Positions 1 to 9,331 of a stretch of 64,000 bases of DNA are shown here, in pieces. Within the stretch, counting starts at the first letter, position 1; the number at the start of each line of letters is the position of its first letter. The DNA is taken from NCBI RefSeq assembly GCF_030540835.1, contig NZ_JAUOEK010000024.1, positions 34,876 to 98,875 on the forward strand, given 5' to 3'. The stretch comes from Flavivirga aquimarina. GTDB taxonomy: Bacteria > Bacteroidota > Bacteroidia > Flavobacteriales > Flavobacteriaceae. Made by a program: the position numbers and the translations under genes. The notes beneath the pieces were generated by a model. That model made no database searches. It was not told the DNA's origin and saw nothing but the letters and a program-made list of their open reading frames with translations.

Positions 1-1
1 C

Positions 2-556
2 TTAGGATTTAATCCAAATATAAGAAGGTCTGTAAATTTTAATAATGATGTACAATATGCAAGTCTGTCAAAAACACTTTCACCCAATTTAGGTGCCAGA
101 TTCATGTGGAAAGATGTTGCAGAATTTGGAGTAAATTATAGTTTATCATTTACCAATAATACTTTTGATACTGATGTTTTTGACAATCAAGAATTCTCAT
201 ATCATTCTATGTTTATTAGAACAATAAACTATTTCAATAAAAAATTTGATTGGAGAAATGAAATACGCTATAATTATAACCCCGATATTGCAGATGATTT
301 CGAAAAAAGTGCATGGTTTTGGAATTCCACATTGGCATATTCTTTCATGAAAGACAAAGCCACTTTAACCTTAAAAGCATACGATTTGCTTAATCAAAAT
401 ACTAATGCGAGAAGAATAGCGAATCAAAACTTTATAGAAGATAGACAAAGTACGGTTTTACAAAGGTATTTTATGCTAAGCTTTAGTTGGAAATTTAATA
501 CATTAGGAAAAGCTGGAGAGGTTAAAGGAGGGAACGGGTACTATATAGTGCGTTAA
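2..556 (+). CDS. Outer-membrane beta-barrel protein, C-terminal part (5' end outside window)
   Basis: The reading frame is open from base 2 to the TAA at 554-556, giving 184 residues, so the gene begins before the window. The visible part is the last portion of a beta-barrel with alternating aromatic and polar strands. It closely matches the C-terminus of the next gene: both share NFNNDVQYAS, DDF.KSAWFWNSTLAYSFMKDK, AYDLL.QNTNARR and a final FSWKFNTLGKAGEV. The two are tandem paralogues in the same orientation. By family (OMP_b-brl_3, TonB-receptor-like) it should sit in the outer membrane. Its ligand is unknown, and no start or signal peptide is visible here. Confidence 0.85.
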   Translation, partial: LGFNPNIRRSVNFNNDVQYASLSKTLSPNLGARFMWKDVAEFGVNYSLSFTNNTFDTDVFDNQEFSYHSMFIRTINYFNKKFDWRNEIRYNYNPDIADDFEKSAWFWNSTLAYSFMKDKATLTLKAYDLLNQNTNARRIANQNFIEDRQSTVLQRYFMLSFSWKFNTLGKAGEVKGGNGYYIVR

Positions 557-700
557 TATGAAGAAATTTACAAGAATTAATACCGTATTTTGTTGGATGT
601 TTAAAGATATGTTAAAGTTAACTTAAAAAAAGAGGTTTGTGTTTCTGTTGGTACGAATATTGTTAAAGAATTGTCAATCATCAATCAACTAATTAACCAA

Positions 701-3478
701 ATGAGATCCCTTTTTTTAGCTATCCTACTATTATTTGTTTTTACTTCATTTTCACAATCAAAAGAATTTAAAATATCCGGAACTTTAATCTCCGAAGAAG
801 AAAATATTCCTTTAGAATCGGCCACAATATATTTACAACGTGTCATTGATAGCAGTTTAATAACTTATACCATTTCTGATAGGCATGGGAAATTCGCATT
901 AGAAAATAGGACTCCAGATGCAAAGGCGAACCTCTATGTGTCTTATGTGGGCTATCAAACCTATTTCAAAACAATTAATTTAGACAAAAAGATCATAGAT
1001 TTAGGTAAAATAAACTTAAAGATAAATACAGATGCTTTAGATGAAATTGTGATTACTGCTGTAGCTCCTATTACAATTAAAAAAGATACATTAGAGTTTA
1101 ATGTGAAATCCTTTAAAACAAAGAAAGATGCTAATGTTGAAGACTTACTAAAAGAACTTCCCGGAGTAGAAATTGATGAAGAAGGAAAGATAATAGTAAA
1201 TGGAAAAGAAGTTAATAAAGTATTAGTAAATGGAAAACCATTTTTTGGAGACGACCCAACAATAACGACAAGAAACTTAACTAAAGATATCGTTGAAAAG
1301 ATTCAGATTTTAGATACCAAAACGAAAGATCAAGCCTTTACGGGCGAAGAAGTAGATGGCGAAAACAAAACAGTAAATCTGGTTATAAAAGAAGAAAACA
1401 ATAAAGGTGTTTTTGGTAGAGCGGCAGCTGGGGTTGGTACAGACGATCATTATGAGTATGCTGGTATGTTTAACTATTTTGATAACGATCGGCGAATAAG
1501 TGTTTTAGCAGGAGGTAATGATATTAACTCGCCAGGCTTTAGTTTTGGTGAAATACGCAAAATGTTTGGCGGAGGTAGTATGAATTTTAATAGTAATGGA
1601 TCGTTTAGTGTGGGTGGACGGTCTTTTGGCGGAGGTCAAGGTATTACAGAATCTGAAAACTATGGAGCTAATTATGCTGACAAATTTGGAGAAAAAGTAG
1701 ATGTAGCTGCAAACTATTTTTATTCTGGAAGTAACTCAGAAAATAAAACAGTGAGAGATAGAGAGAATATTTTAGCAGATTCAAGATACTTTACAGCTTC
1801 TAATTCCAATTCTTTTAATGATAGTGATAGTCATAGTGCAGATTTTGAGTTTGATATAAAAGTAGACCCCACACTTTTAATAAATATAGAACCATCATTT
1901 AGACGTTCAAAAAGTAAAACAGTATATTCTGAAAATGAAACATCAGAAGATGAATTAAATACACTAATAAATCAATCTACATTAACATCAAATGTAGAAA
2001 CAATAGGTAAAAACTTTGGTAATGATATTGACATTACAAAACGATTTGGTTCTAATGGTGCATTTTTAAGGTTTAGTATAGAAAATGAAATAAATGTTAG
2101 TGAAAGTGATGATTTTTTAAATTCTGAAACTAATATTTTTGGTGACAATCCAGAAGACATCATAAGAGAGCAATATACAGATGGAGAAAACAAGGTTGTT
2201 AATTTTAATTCAGATATAACATATCGGTTACCGTTAATAGGAAAGGAATTCTTTTTAGAATTTAAATATGATTATAGAAGGAATAAACAGGAGGATAGAA
2301 AAAGCACATTCGATAGAGATGAAGATACTAATGAGTTTGCAATTTTTAATACAGAATTAAGTACCGATTTTGTATATATTAATGAAACCAGCACACCTTC
2401 TTTTGAGTTAGAATATAGAAAGAAAGAATGGTCTGCAAGATTTGAAGCATTATATATTTTTAGAAACTTGGAAAATAATGATGAATTGAGGCCGGAATTA
2501 AGTTTAAAACGAGATTTTGAAGCTATAGAATTAAGATCTAGATTTCGGTATAGGTTTAACTCCAAATCATCATTTAGTTTGGGTTATAACTTAAATAATA
2601 ATCCGCCACAATTATCACAATTACAATCATTCAAAGATGTTTCAGATCCGTTAAATACAGTTACGGGAAACCCGAACTTAGAGCCGGAAAATAACCATCG
2701 AGTTTATATACGTTATAACAGTTTTGATTTTCAAAAAGGCTCTGGTTTTTACGGATATTTAAGTGCCAACTTTCGAGACAATACGGTAGTTAGAAAAACC
2801 ATAATAGACGAAAATTTAGTTAGAGAAACGACTTATGCCAATGTAAATGGTAATTATAATGTTAATGGATACATATCGGTTAATAAAAAAGTGAAACTAG
2901 ATAATTTGCTTTCTGTCGATTTTAGATTAGGATTTGGACCAGGCATAAGAAGAACAATAAACTTTAATAACGATGTTCAATATGCAAGTACCAATAAATC
3001 TATAACCCCTAATTTAAGGATAAGATTTGTTTGGAAAGATGTTTTAGAACTTACCCCTATGTATAGAATGTCGTTTACTAAAAACACATTTGATTTGGAT
3101 AATTTTGAGGAACAAGAATTTGTTAACCACGCTTTAAATATAAATACAGCTACTTTTTTACCAAAAGCATTAGAATGGCGAAACGATATTCAATTTAGTT
3201 ATAATCCTAATATATCAGACGATTTTCAAAAAAGTGCCTGGTTTTGGAATTCCACTTTAGCATATTCTTTTATGAAAGATAAAGCAACAGTAACACTCAA
3301 GGCTTACGACTTGTTAAAACAGAATACCAATGCCAGAAGAGTGGCCACCCAAAACTATATAGAAGATACGCAAAGTACCGTATTACAACAGTATTTTATG
3401 CTAAGTTTTAGCTGGAAGTTTAATACTTTAGGAAAAGCAGGTGAGGTAAGAGACGGGAGAAGATATAGAATAAATTAG
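701..3478 (+). CDS. TonB-dependent-receptor-like outer-membrane beta-barrel protein
   Basis: This encodes 925 residues from the ATG at 701. A TTG at 671 would add ten residues ahead of the signal peptide and is less likely. Residues 1-20 form a Sec signal peptide. Residues about 24-105 are a carboxypeptidase-regulatory-like domain (ISGTL...GYQTYFK). Residues about 125-225 resemble a plug (LLKELPGVEID, VLVNGKPFFGDDP). The remainder is a large beta-barrel, with a Gly/Ser/Asn-rich stretch near residues 285-320. This layout fits the flavobacterial outer membrane beta-barrel family (OMP_b-brl_3). No TonB box could be identified. It is a tandem paralogue of the truncated gene upstream, 144 bases away, so a local duplication is likely. 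The substrate is unknown. Confidence 0.85.
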   Translation: MRSLFLAILLLFVFTSFSQSKEFKISGTLISEEENIPLESATIYLQRVIDSSLITYTISDRHGKFALENRTPDAKANLYVSYVGYQTYFKTINLDKKIIDLGKINLKINTDALDEIVITAVAPITIKKDTLEFNVKSFKTKKDANVEDLLKELPGVEIDEEGKIIVNGKEVNKVLVNGKPFFGDDPTITTRNLTKDIVEKIQILDTKTKDQAFTGEEVDGENKTVNLVIKEENNKGVFGRAAAGVGTDDHYEYAGMFNYFDNDRRISVLAGGNDINSPGFSFGEIRKMFGGGSMNFNSNGSFSVGGRSFGGGQGITESENYGANYADKFGEKVDVAANYFYSGSNSENKTVRDRENILADSRYFTASNSNSFNDSDSHSADFEFDIKVDPTLLINIEPSFRRSKSKTVYSENETSEDELNTLINQSTLTSNVETIGKNFGNDIDITKRFGSNGAFLRFSIENEINVSESDDFLNSETNIFGDNPEDIIREQYTDGENKVVNFNSDITYRLPLIGKEFFLEFKYDYRRNKQEDRKSTFDRDEDTNEFAIFNTELSTDFVYINETSTPSFELEYRKKEWSARFEALYIFRNLENNDELRPELSLKRDFEAIELRSRFRYRFNSKSSFSLGYNLNNNPPQLSQLQSFKDVSDPLNTVTGNPNLEPENNHRVYIRYNSFDFQKGSGFYGYLSANFRDNTVVRKTIIDENLVRETTYANVNGNYNVNGYISVNKKVKLDNLLSVDFRLGFGPGIRRTINFNNDVQYASTNKSITPNLRIRFVWKDVLELTPMYRMSFTKNTFDLDNFEEQEFVNHALNINTATFLPKALEWRNDIQFSYNPNISDDFQKSAWFWNSTLAYSFMKDKATVTLKAYDLLKQNTNARRVATQNYIEDTQSTVLQQYFMLSFSWKFNTLGKAGEVRDGRRYRIN

Positions 3479-3515
3479 TGCTTACATGCACAAGAAATAA
3501 ACTTTTATAATTCCA

Positions 3516-3546
3516 TTTGGTTAACTAAAATTAAATTATATCTTTG
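3516..3546 (+). promoter_or_regulatory. Bacteroidota-type promoter of the ABC transporter operon
   Basis: TTTG at 3516-3519 and TATCTTTG at 3539-3546 are separated by 19 bases. This matches the flavobacterial consensus TTTG-N17-23-TAnnTTTG. Transcription should start near 3552, about 30 bases before the ATG at 3582. The box overlaps a GTG at 3546, which therefore cannot be the translation start. Confidence 0.75.
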
Positions 3547-3581
3547 TGTCATACTTGAATAGGACACTAATACATTACTGT

Positions 3582-4403
3582 ATGATTTATATAAATGACC
3601 TGGTATTTAATTATGATAAACAAAAAAGTTTATTTAATAATTTGAGTTTAGAACTTGAAAGTGGACAAATAGTTGGTTTGTTTGGTAAAAATGGATCAGG
3701 AAAATCTACTTTTCTAAAGTTAATCTCTGGATTAATAAATCCAAGATCTGGTGTTGTGAAATTAAATGGAGATAACCCTTTTAAGCGTTTACCTTCTTTG
3801 ATGGAAGATGTTTACCTAGTATCAGAAGATTTATATATACCCGACATTTCTATTAAAAAATACATTGATGCTTATGCGTTCTTTTACAAAAAATTTGATT
3901 TAGAAAAAATGCATAAAATCATGAAAGATTTTGCGCTTCAAGAAACAGATTATTTGCACAAAATATCATACGGTCAAAAGAAAAAATTTTTGATTGCTTT
4001 CGCACTTTCCACCAATTGTCAATTTTTGCTCTTAGACGAACCTACTAATGGAATAGATATCACATCAAAAAGTATATTTAGAAAGGTGTTAATAAATTCT
4101 ATAACAGATCATCAAATGGTAATTATATCCACACACCAAGTAAGAGATATTGAAACTATTATAGACCGTGTTTTGGTTTTAGATGATGGAAATAATGTTT
4201 TTAATTATCATGTTAATGATATATCAGAACACTTAAAGTTTGAAAGGCTTGCAGATATTTCAAACAAAAAAAATATAGTGTTTTATGAAAAAGAATTAGG
4301 GGCGTATAAAGTTATTTCTCCAGTCGATAATAGCGAAGAAACAGATATTGATTTAGAATTATTATTTAATGCAATTATAAGTAAGGCTCAAATAAAATTA
4401 TAA
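3582..4403 (+). CDS. ABC transporter ATP-binding protein
   Basis: This is a 273-residue nucleotide-binding subunit. It shows Walker A GKNGSGKS (residues 35-42), a degenerate signature ISYGQKKK in place of LSGGQ, Walker B FLLLDEPTNGID and an H-loop in ISTHQ. The best start is the ATG at 3582, because the GTG at 3546 lies inside the -7 promoter box. The last 60 or so residues form a divergent tail. The permease begins two bases after the stop and a YtrA-like GntR repressor follows, which is the usual order of small regulated exporters. By family it hydrolyses ATP at the inner face of the cytoplasmic membrane. The exported substrate cannot be told from sequence. Confidence 0.9.
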   Translation: MIYINDLVFNYDKQKSLFNNLSLELESGQIVGLFGKNGSGKSTFLKLISGLINPRSGVVKLNGDNPFKRLPSLMEDVYLVSEDLYIPDISIKKYIDAYAFFYKKFDLEKMHKIMKDFALQETDYLHKISYGQKKKFLIAFALSTNCQFLLLDEPTNGIDITSKSIFRKVLINSITDHQMVIISTHQVRDIETIIDRVLVLDDGNNVFNYHVNDISEHLKFERLADISNKKNIVFYEKELGAYKVISPVDNSEETDIDLELLFNAIISKAQIKL

Positions 4404-4405
4404 TA

Positions 4406-5227
4406 ATGAATTTACAGGAGTATTTCAATTTAAACAGGTTCTGGTTGTATTTAAAGCATGATTTAAAATTGTATAAAAAAAAATATCTTGGTTTTATTCT
4501 AAGTTTTATTCTTGTACTTTTTTTAATAGATTTATTTGTAATTGAACAGAATTTATATATAGTTAAAGTAGAAAATAATTATGTTAGAACGTTTAGAACA
4601 GAAATCTATCAAGTCGTTTTCTTGTTAACACTTTTAATGAGTTGGGTGTTAGTAATTGGATCAAGCTTTTTACCATTGAGAAAAAGAAGTAGTACTATTA
4701 ATTATTTGCTTTTGCCAGTATCTTTATTGGAGAAGGTTTTAGTGCAGTTTATTATAAGAGTAGTCGTATTTACATGTCTGTTTGTTTTTTTGTATTGGAT
4801 AGAGTTTAAATTGGCGCTTTCTATAATTTATTTATTTGAAGATAAGCAAAGTTTAATTGTACCTAGTTTTGGAGTGTTTGACTTTTTTGAAAAATCGTTA
4901 ATATTTTCTCATAAAATAATTATAATACTGTCTTTATTCTCTGTGACCTCATTTTTATTTGCAGCGACAACTTATTTTCAAAAACGCCCCGTTTTAAATA
5001 CAGTACTTGCATTAGGAGTATTAGTTTTATTAGCCTTTGTTTTTTCGGTTGTAATGTCTCATGTATTATTACCTGATGAAGTTAATGGATTTGAAATGAA
5101 AATATTTGATAGAGAATTGCCTAATAAATGGAATACCATACAAATATGCCTTTCTACTATAGGAGTGATGTCTAGTTTATTTTTCTTTCCAATTGCTTAT
5201 TTTAAATTAAAAGAAAAGGAAGCTTAA
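4406..5227 (+). CDS. ABC-2-like membrane permease
   Basis: The 273-residue protein has about six hydrophobic segments, including FILSFILVLFLIDLFVI near residue 30, VVFLLTLLMSWVLVIGSSF near 70 and LNTVLALGVLVLLAFVFSV near 197. It lacks a recognisable catalytic motif. It follows the ATPase by two bases and precedes the GntR regulator by one base, so the three are translated from one message. It is inferred to be the transmembrane half of the transporter. Sequence conservation of such permeases is low, so the assignment rests on topology and context. Confidence 0.8.
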   Translation: MNLQEYFNLNRFWLYLKHDLKLYKKKYLGFILSFILVLFLIDLFVIEQNLYIVKVENNYVRTFRTEIYQVVFLLTLLMSWVLVIGSSFLPLRKRSSTINYLLLPVSLLEKVLVQFIIRVVVFTCLFVFLYWIEFKLALSIIYLFEDKQSLIVPSFGVFDFFEKSLIFSHKIIIILSLFSVTSFLFAATTYFQKRPVLNTVLALGVLVLLAFVFSVVMSHVLLPDEVNGFEMKIFDRELPNKWNTIQICLSTIGVMSSLFFFPIAYFKLKEKEA

Positions 5228-5228
5228 T

Positions 5229-5609
5229 ATGGAGTTTAAATCAAATAAAGGTATATATCTCCAAATTGCTGAAAATATTTGTAATCAGATATTAGAAGGT
5301 AAGTTAGAAGAAAATAAAAGAGTGCCATCTATACGAGAATTAGCTGTAGAGATGGAGGTTAATAGAAATACTGTAATGCGCACTTTTAGCTTTTTACAGG
5401 ATGAGGAAATATTTGTAAATAAAAGAGGAGTCGGTTTTTTTGTAGCAGATAATGCCTCTAAGTTAATCTTAAAAAAAGAAAAGCAGAATTTTTTTAAAAA
5501 TGAGTTTCCGTACCTAATAAAAAAAATTAAGCTACTAAAACTTAATAGTGAAGATTTACAAGAACTTATTTTAGAAATGAAGAATAACGATACTCATGAA
5601 AACAAGTAA
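5229..5609 (+). CDS. GntR family (YtrA-like) transcriptional regulator
   Basis: This 126-residue regulator begins with a GntR winged helix: IYLQIAENICNQILEGKL, then VPSIRELAVEMEVNRNTVMRT, then a wing at KRGVGFFV. It ends with a short helical tail instead of the large ligand domain of FadR or MocR regulators. That short form is typical of the YtrA subfamily, which commonly controls adjacent ABC transporters. It follows the permease by one base and overlaps the next gene by 14 bases. Repression of its own operon is an inference from family and position. No operator could be identified with confidence. Confidence 0.88.
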   Translation: MEFKSNKGIYLQIAENICNQILEGKLEENKRVPSIRELAVEMEVNRNTVMRTFSFLQDEEIFVNKRGVGFFVADNASKLILKKEKQNFFKNEFPYLIKKIKLLKLNSEDLQELILEMKNNDTHENK

Positions 5610-6570
5610 ATATATATTAATTGCATTTTTGATTTTCTTTTTTGGATCAATAACAGTGTTGCATATAGACTCGAAATTACACGAAGAGAGCTATAAAGCC
5701 TTAAGGATTGAAAAAGCGAAAAATAGAGAGATAAGAGATGATTTTTATATAGCTCGTGATGAATTTCGAAATAATAAGAGTAGAGAGAATTGGGGAAAAT
5801 TATTAGAAAAAACAAAATTATATTTTACAGGTAATATCTTGTATGTAGAAGATTATAATACTGCTTGTTGGACTATTTATAATAACTATAAGAAATTTGG
5901 TAGCCTTGATGCTTTAAAAATGGTAAAAACTTGGGCAGAAACAGCTGTTAAGTTAACCCCTCAAGATGGACACATGCACGATACCTATGCAAATATTTTA
6001 TTTGAGTTAGATTATGTTGAAGAAGCTGTAAAACATCAAGATACAGCAGTGAAGATACTTGAGAGAGAAGGACACGGATGGACAGATTTGTATAGAGAAC
6101 GATTAAATAGATTTAAAATGCATTTACAAGATAGTGATGTTAAAGTAGGTGATAAATACATTGATGTTACAGCAACAAGTTTTGATGATAAAAAGATTAA
6201 TTTCTCCGAGTTGATTGATGGGCAAGTAGCATTAATAAATTTTTGGAGGTTATGGGATGAGAAAATCAATGAAAGGAATAAGTCTTTGTTGACCATTTAT
6301 AATGAATTTAATGCTAAAGGGTTAATTATCGTTGGTGTAACTAAGGGGGGCAGTTCAAATGTTCTTGAGACTATACATGATATGACTGCTAAAAATAAGC
6401 AACCTTGGGTAAATCTTTTAGATTTAGAAGGAGGTGACAGAATTTGGGATAGGTATAATGTTATAAATACACATTATAGAAGGTTATTAATTAATAAAGA
6501 AGGTGTTATTATTTCTATAAACCCAACTGAAGAGGAACTAAAAGAACAGTTAAATCAATTATTAAAATAA
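5596..6570 (+). CDS. Thioredoxin-fold protein without redox cysteines, TPR-like N-terminal half
   Basis: The 324-residue protein starts with a hydrophobic segment (residues 5-22), either an uncleaved anchor or a signal peptide. Residues about 85-155 look like one or two TPR-type helical repeats (MHDTYANILFELDYVEEAVKH). Residues about 180-324 resemble a TlpA/AhpC-type thioredoxin fold: VGDKYIDVTATSFDDKKINF, then VALINFWRLWDE, and a later RLLINKEG strand. Where relatives have W-C-x-x-C this protein has W-D-E-K-I, so it cannot catalyse thiol exchange by the usual route. The ATG lies inside the GntR gene, indicating translational coupling. A non-catalytic binding or chaperone role is an inference. 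Confidence 0.7.
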   Translation: MKTSKYILIAFLIFFFGSITVLHIDSKLHEESYKALRIEKAKNREIRDDFYIARDEFRNNKSRENWGKLLEKTKLYFTGNILYVEDYNTACWTIYNNYKKFGSLDALKMVKTWAETAVKLTPQDGHMHDTYANILFELDYVEEAVKHQDTAVKILEREGHGWTDLYRERLNRFKMHLQDSDVKVGDKYIDVTATSFDDKKINFSELIDGQVALINFWRLWDEKINERNKSLLTIYNEFNAKGLIIVGVTKGGSSNVLETIHDMTAKNKQPWVNLLDLEGGDRIWDRYNVINTHYRRLLINKEGVIISINPTEEELKEQLNQLLK

Positions 6571-6649
6571 AATACGTATTAAATAGTTTTTTAAAAAACA
6601 GTTTTAAATTTTAACAAACAATAATTTAATTATCAATCAAAAATCGAAC

Positions 6650-9226
6650 ATGAGAAAAAATGTATTCATCCTTTTATTGTCATTAATTTGTACTTTTTCA
6701 TTTGCACAACAAACAATTGAAAATCCAGATTATAGTTATAGTACCGTTCCAGGAGATTTAACTAAAATAGAAATTTTAGAAGATGCTACAGTATTGCATT
6801 TTCACATTAAGTACAAACCGAAATATTGGATTTTTATACCTAAAAAAACGTTTATAAAAAACGTCGATTCAGAAGAGAAACTTTTCGTTACTAAAGCTGA
6901 AGGGATTCCTTTGTCCAAACGTTTTTTCATGCCAGAGTCAGGTGAAACTAGGTATAAATTATATTTTCCTAAATTAAATAAACCTATAAATAAAATTGAT
7001 TTTGGAGAAGCCAATGATGGAGGTACTTGGTTTATGTATGATGTAATTATTAATGAGGATGAAAATGATTTAATGTTGCCAAGAGTGTTGCGTGGAGATT
7101 GGTTATTAACAGACGGTAGTAACCGTTGGGATTATACTTTTAATCCAAAAAATGCGATAGTAGATAAACGTGTTTGGACTTATAAGTCGGTTGAAAATAA
7201 AGGAAAGACATATAAAATAACTCTTGAGAGTTCTGGGGAATTTAAAATAGTTTATGGAAAGCTAAGTAAAAAAGGGAAAGTAGATTTTGGGTTAACCCCT
7301 AAAGCATTACAGACTTATAGTTTAGAAAAAACAAATAACCCTAAATTTAAGTTAGAAAATGATGAGGTTTTTAAAGCATCTAATATTCTTAATAAAGATT
7401 CAGCAATCTATTCTGGTGTAATAAAAGGTTACACAGAAAGAGTCGGTATGAAAACAGGAATGGTCTATGTTAACAATGTTTTTAAAGGAAATCAAGAATC
7501 TAATTTGGTTAAAATTTCTGCAGATGGTAGTTTTTCAATTAAACTTAATTTGAGGCACCCTCAGTTTGTTCTTGTAAGAATAGCAGGCCTTAATGAGTTT
7601 GTTTTTGTAGAACCTGGAAAAGAAACATTTCATTTTATAAATGGTAAAAAATCGCTTTTTATGGGAGATTGTGCTCAAGTAAACTCTGATTTATATGCAA
7701 TGAAAGATATACGATATTTTGATTCCCAATCAGCAATAGACAGTATAGGGATAACATCTCCTGAAGCATACAAAAAAATGTGTTTTGATGCTATGGATGA
7801 AGAGTTGAAAGCAGTTAAGGAGCTTGCAGAAAAACAATTTATTAGTAATAAATCACTTCAAATTAAAAAGATAGATATAACATATGGAGCCTTTGAAGAA
7901 GCATCCGGTTATAATATGTATAGAGGGAGTTTAGAAAGAAGAAATAAATCTGCTAAAACAGAAAAACAAAAAAAACCTTTTAAAGCATTTGAAGTTGATA
8001 GGTCTTTTTTTGATTTTGTAACAACAGAGTCTATTAATAATAAGTTAGCTGTCTTATCTACAAATTATAATTATTTTATAAACAGATTAATGTATGATAA
8101 TGTTTTTAGAGCAGATAATGCAAAACGACCAACTATTGCTGAGCGTGCAGATTGGATACAAAGGCAAGGGAAAGAATTGTCATTAGAAGAACTAGAGATG
8201 GTAGAAGCGAGTAAAGAAATAGAAACACCTGAAATAGTAATAAAACAAGAGAAATTTAGAAAAGCTCATGGAAACGTTGAGCAAACTTTTTATAAAAAAT
8301 ATGCTAAAGAATATCAAAGTTTTTCAAAAGAGAACAAAGAAAAACCAAAATTTAATCATTATGTTTTGAATTTAGCTGATTATGTGACAACCAAAGGCGA
8401 TACTCTTTCTGATGAAGAGATTAAAATGGTTGAAGCTGTTAAAATATTAAAAACAGCTATTGAATTAGAAAATGAAAAAAGGTTTAATGAAATATATGGA
8501 AAAGTAAGAGGAGAATTTTATAAAAAATATAGTAACAGTATTTCAAGTCTAAATAGGCATAACTATTATTCTAAAATAGATAAAAATATTAAAGATTATT
8601 TTGGCGATTCAGATGTTTTTCTATATGATATTATAGCTTTTCAAAGAGCGAATAAAAGATTAGAAGATTACAATGTGTATTCAGATGATGAGCTAAAAAC
8701 TATTCAACAAAAAATTAAAGATCCCTTTCTGGTGACGTATATGGCTGCTATAAATGAGGATACAAAAGAAAAAATTGAATTAAATAAAACAAAAGGAGGT
8801 TATAATGTCAATGCAGTCGAAAATACTGAAGGAGATGAGTTGTTTAATGCAATGATTAAAAAGTTTAAAGGAAAAGTAATTTATGTCGATTTTTGGGCTA
8901 CTTGGTGCGGGCCATGTAAATCTGGAATTAGTAGAATTAAACCTTTAAAAGAAGAAATGAAAAATGATGATGTTGTGTTTCTTTATATAACAAATCAAAC
9001 ATCTCCAGAAGGTACTTGGAAAAACGCTATTGCAGATATTAAAGGAGAACATTATAGAGTGACTAAGGATGAATGGAATTATCTTACAGACAAATTTAAA
9101 ATATCGGGAATCCCTCATTATACTTTAGTTAATAAAAAAGGAGAGATTGTTAAGCCTAAAATGGGGCATAACTCAAACTCAAAACTTAAAACTATTTTAA
9201 AAAAACAAATTAAAAGTGACATATAG
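6650..9226 (+). CDS. Secreted thioredoxin-domain (TlpA-like) protein with internal repeat
   Basis: This encodes 858 residues with a clear signal peptide (residues 1-19, ending FAQQ). The C-terminal 119 residues are a thioredoxin-like domain with DFWATWCGPCK, the cysteines at 753 and 756, and the cis-proline loop GIPHY. The central region carries two copies of a 63-residue helical module at about 500-562 and 576-638, sharing AD[WY]...G..LS.EE..MVEA and FYKKY. The N-terminal 450 residues are mostly beta-rich and not recognised, apart from a stretch resembling the DUF4369-type region of TlpA proteins. It is probably periplasmic or envelope-anchored. It lies 79 bases after the cysteine-less relative, which suggests a functional pairing. 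Confidence 0.75.
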   Translation: MRKNVFILLLSLICTFSFAQQTIENPDYSYSTVPGDLTKIEILEDATVLHFHIKYKPKYWIFIPKKTFIKNVDSEEKLFVTKAEGIPLSKRFFMPESGETRYKLYFPKLNKPINKIDFGEANDGGTWFMYDVIINEDENDLMLPRVLRGDWLLTDGSNRWDYTFNPKNAIVDKRVWTYKSVENKGKTYKITLESSGEFKIVYGKLSKKGKVDFGLTPKALQTYSLEKTNNPKFKLENDEVFKASNILNKDSAIYSGVIKGYTERVGMKTGMVYVNNVFKGNQESNLVKISADGSFSIKLNLRHPQFVLVRIAGLNEFVFVEPGKETFHFINGKKSLFMGDCAQVNSDLYAMKDIRYFDSQSAIDSIGITSPEAYKKMCFDAMDEELKAVKELAEKQFISNKSLQIKKIDITYGAFEEASGYNMYRGSLERRNKSAKTEKQKKPFKAFEVDRSFFDFVTTESINNKLAVLSTNYNYFINRLMYDNVFRADNAKRPTIAERADWIQRQGKELSLEELEMVEASKEIETPEIVIKQEKFRKAHGNVEQTFYKKYAKEYQSFSKENKEKPKFNHYVLNLADYVTTKGDTLSDEEIKMVEAVKILKTAIELENEKRFNEIYGKVRGEFYKKYSNSISSLNRHNYYSKIDKNIKDYFGDSDVFLYDIIAFQRANKRLEDYNVYSDDELKTIQQKIKDPFLVTYMAAINEDTKEKIELNKTKGGYNVNAVENTEGDELFNAMIKKFKGKVIYVDFWATWCGPCKSGISRIKPLKEEMKNDDVVFLYITNQTSPEGTWKNAIADIKGEHYRVTKDEWNYLTDKFKISGIPHYTLVNKKGEIVKPKMGHNSNSKLKTILKKQIKSDI

Positions 9227-9331
9227 TTTTTTTGTATAAAAAAGAACAGTAAAAATTGTAGTATTAAAGAAGAGTATTGAATTAATCTAAATATTTCGAT
9301 CGGTAGATTTCGTGCTTTATTAAAACCAGCG

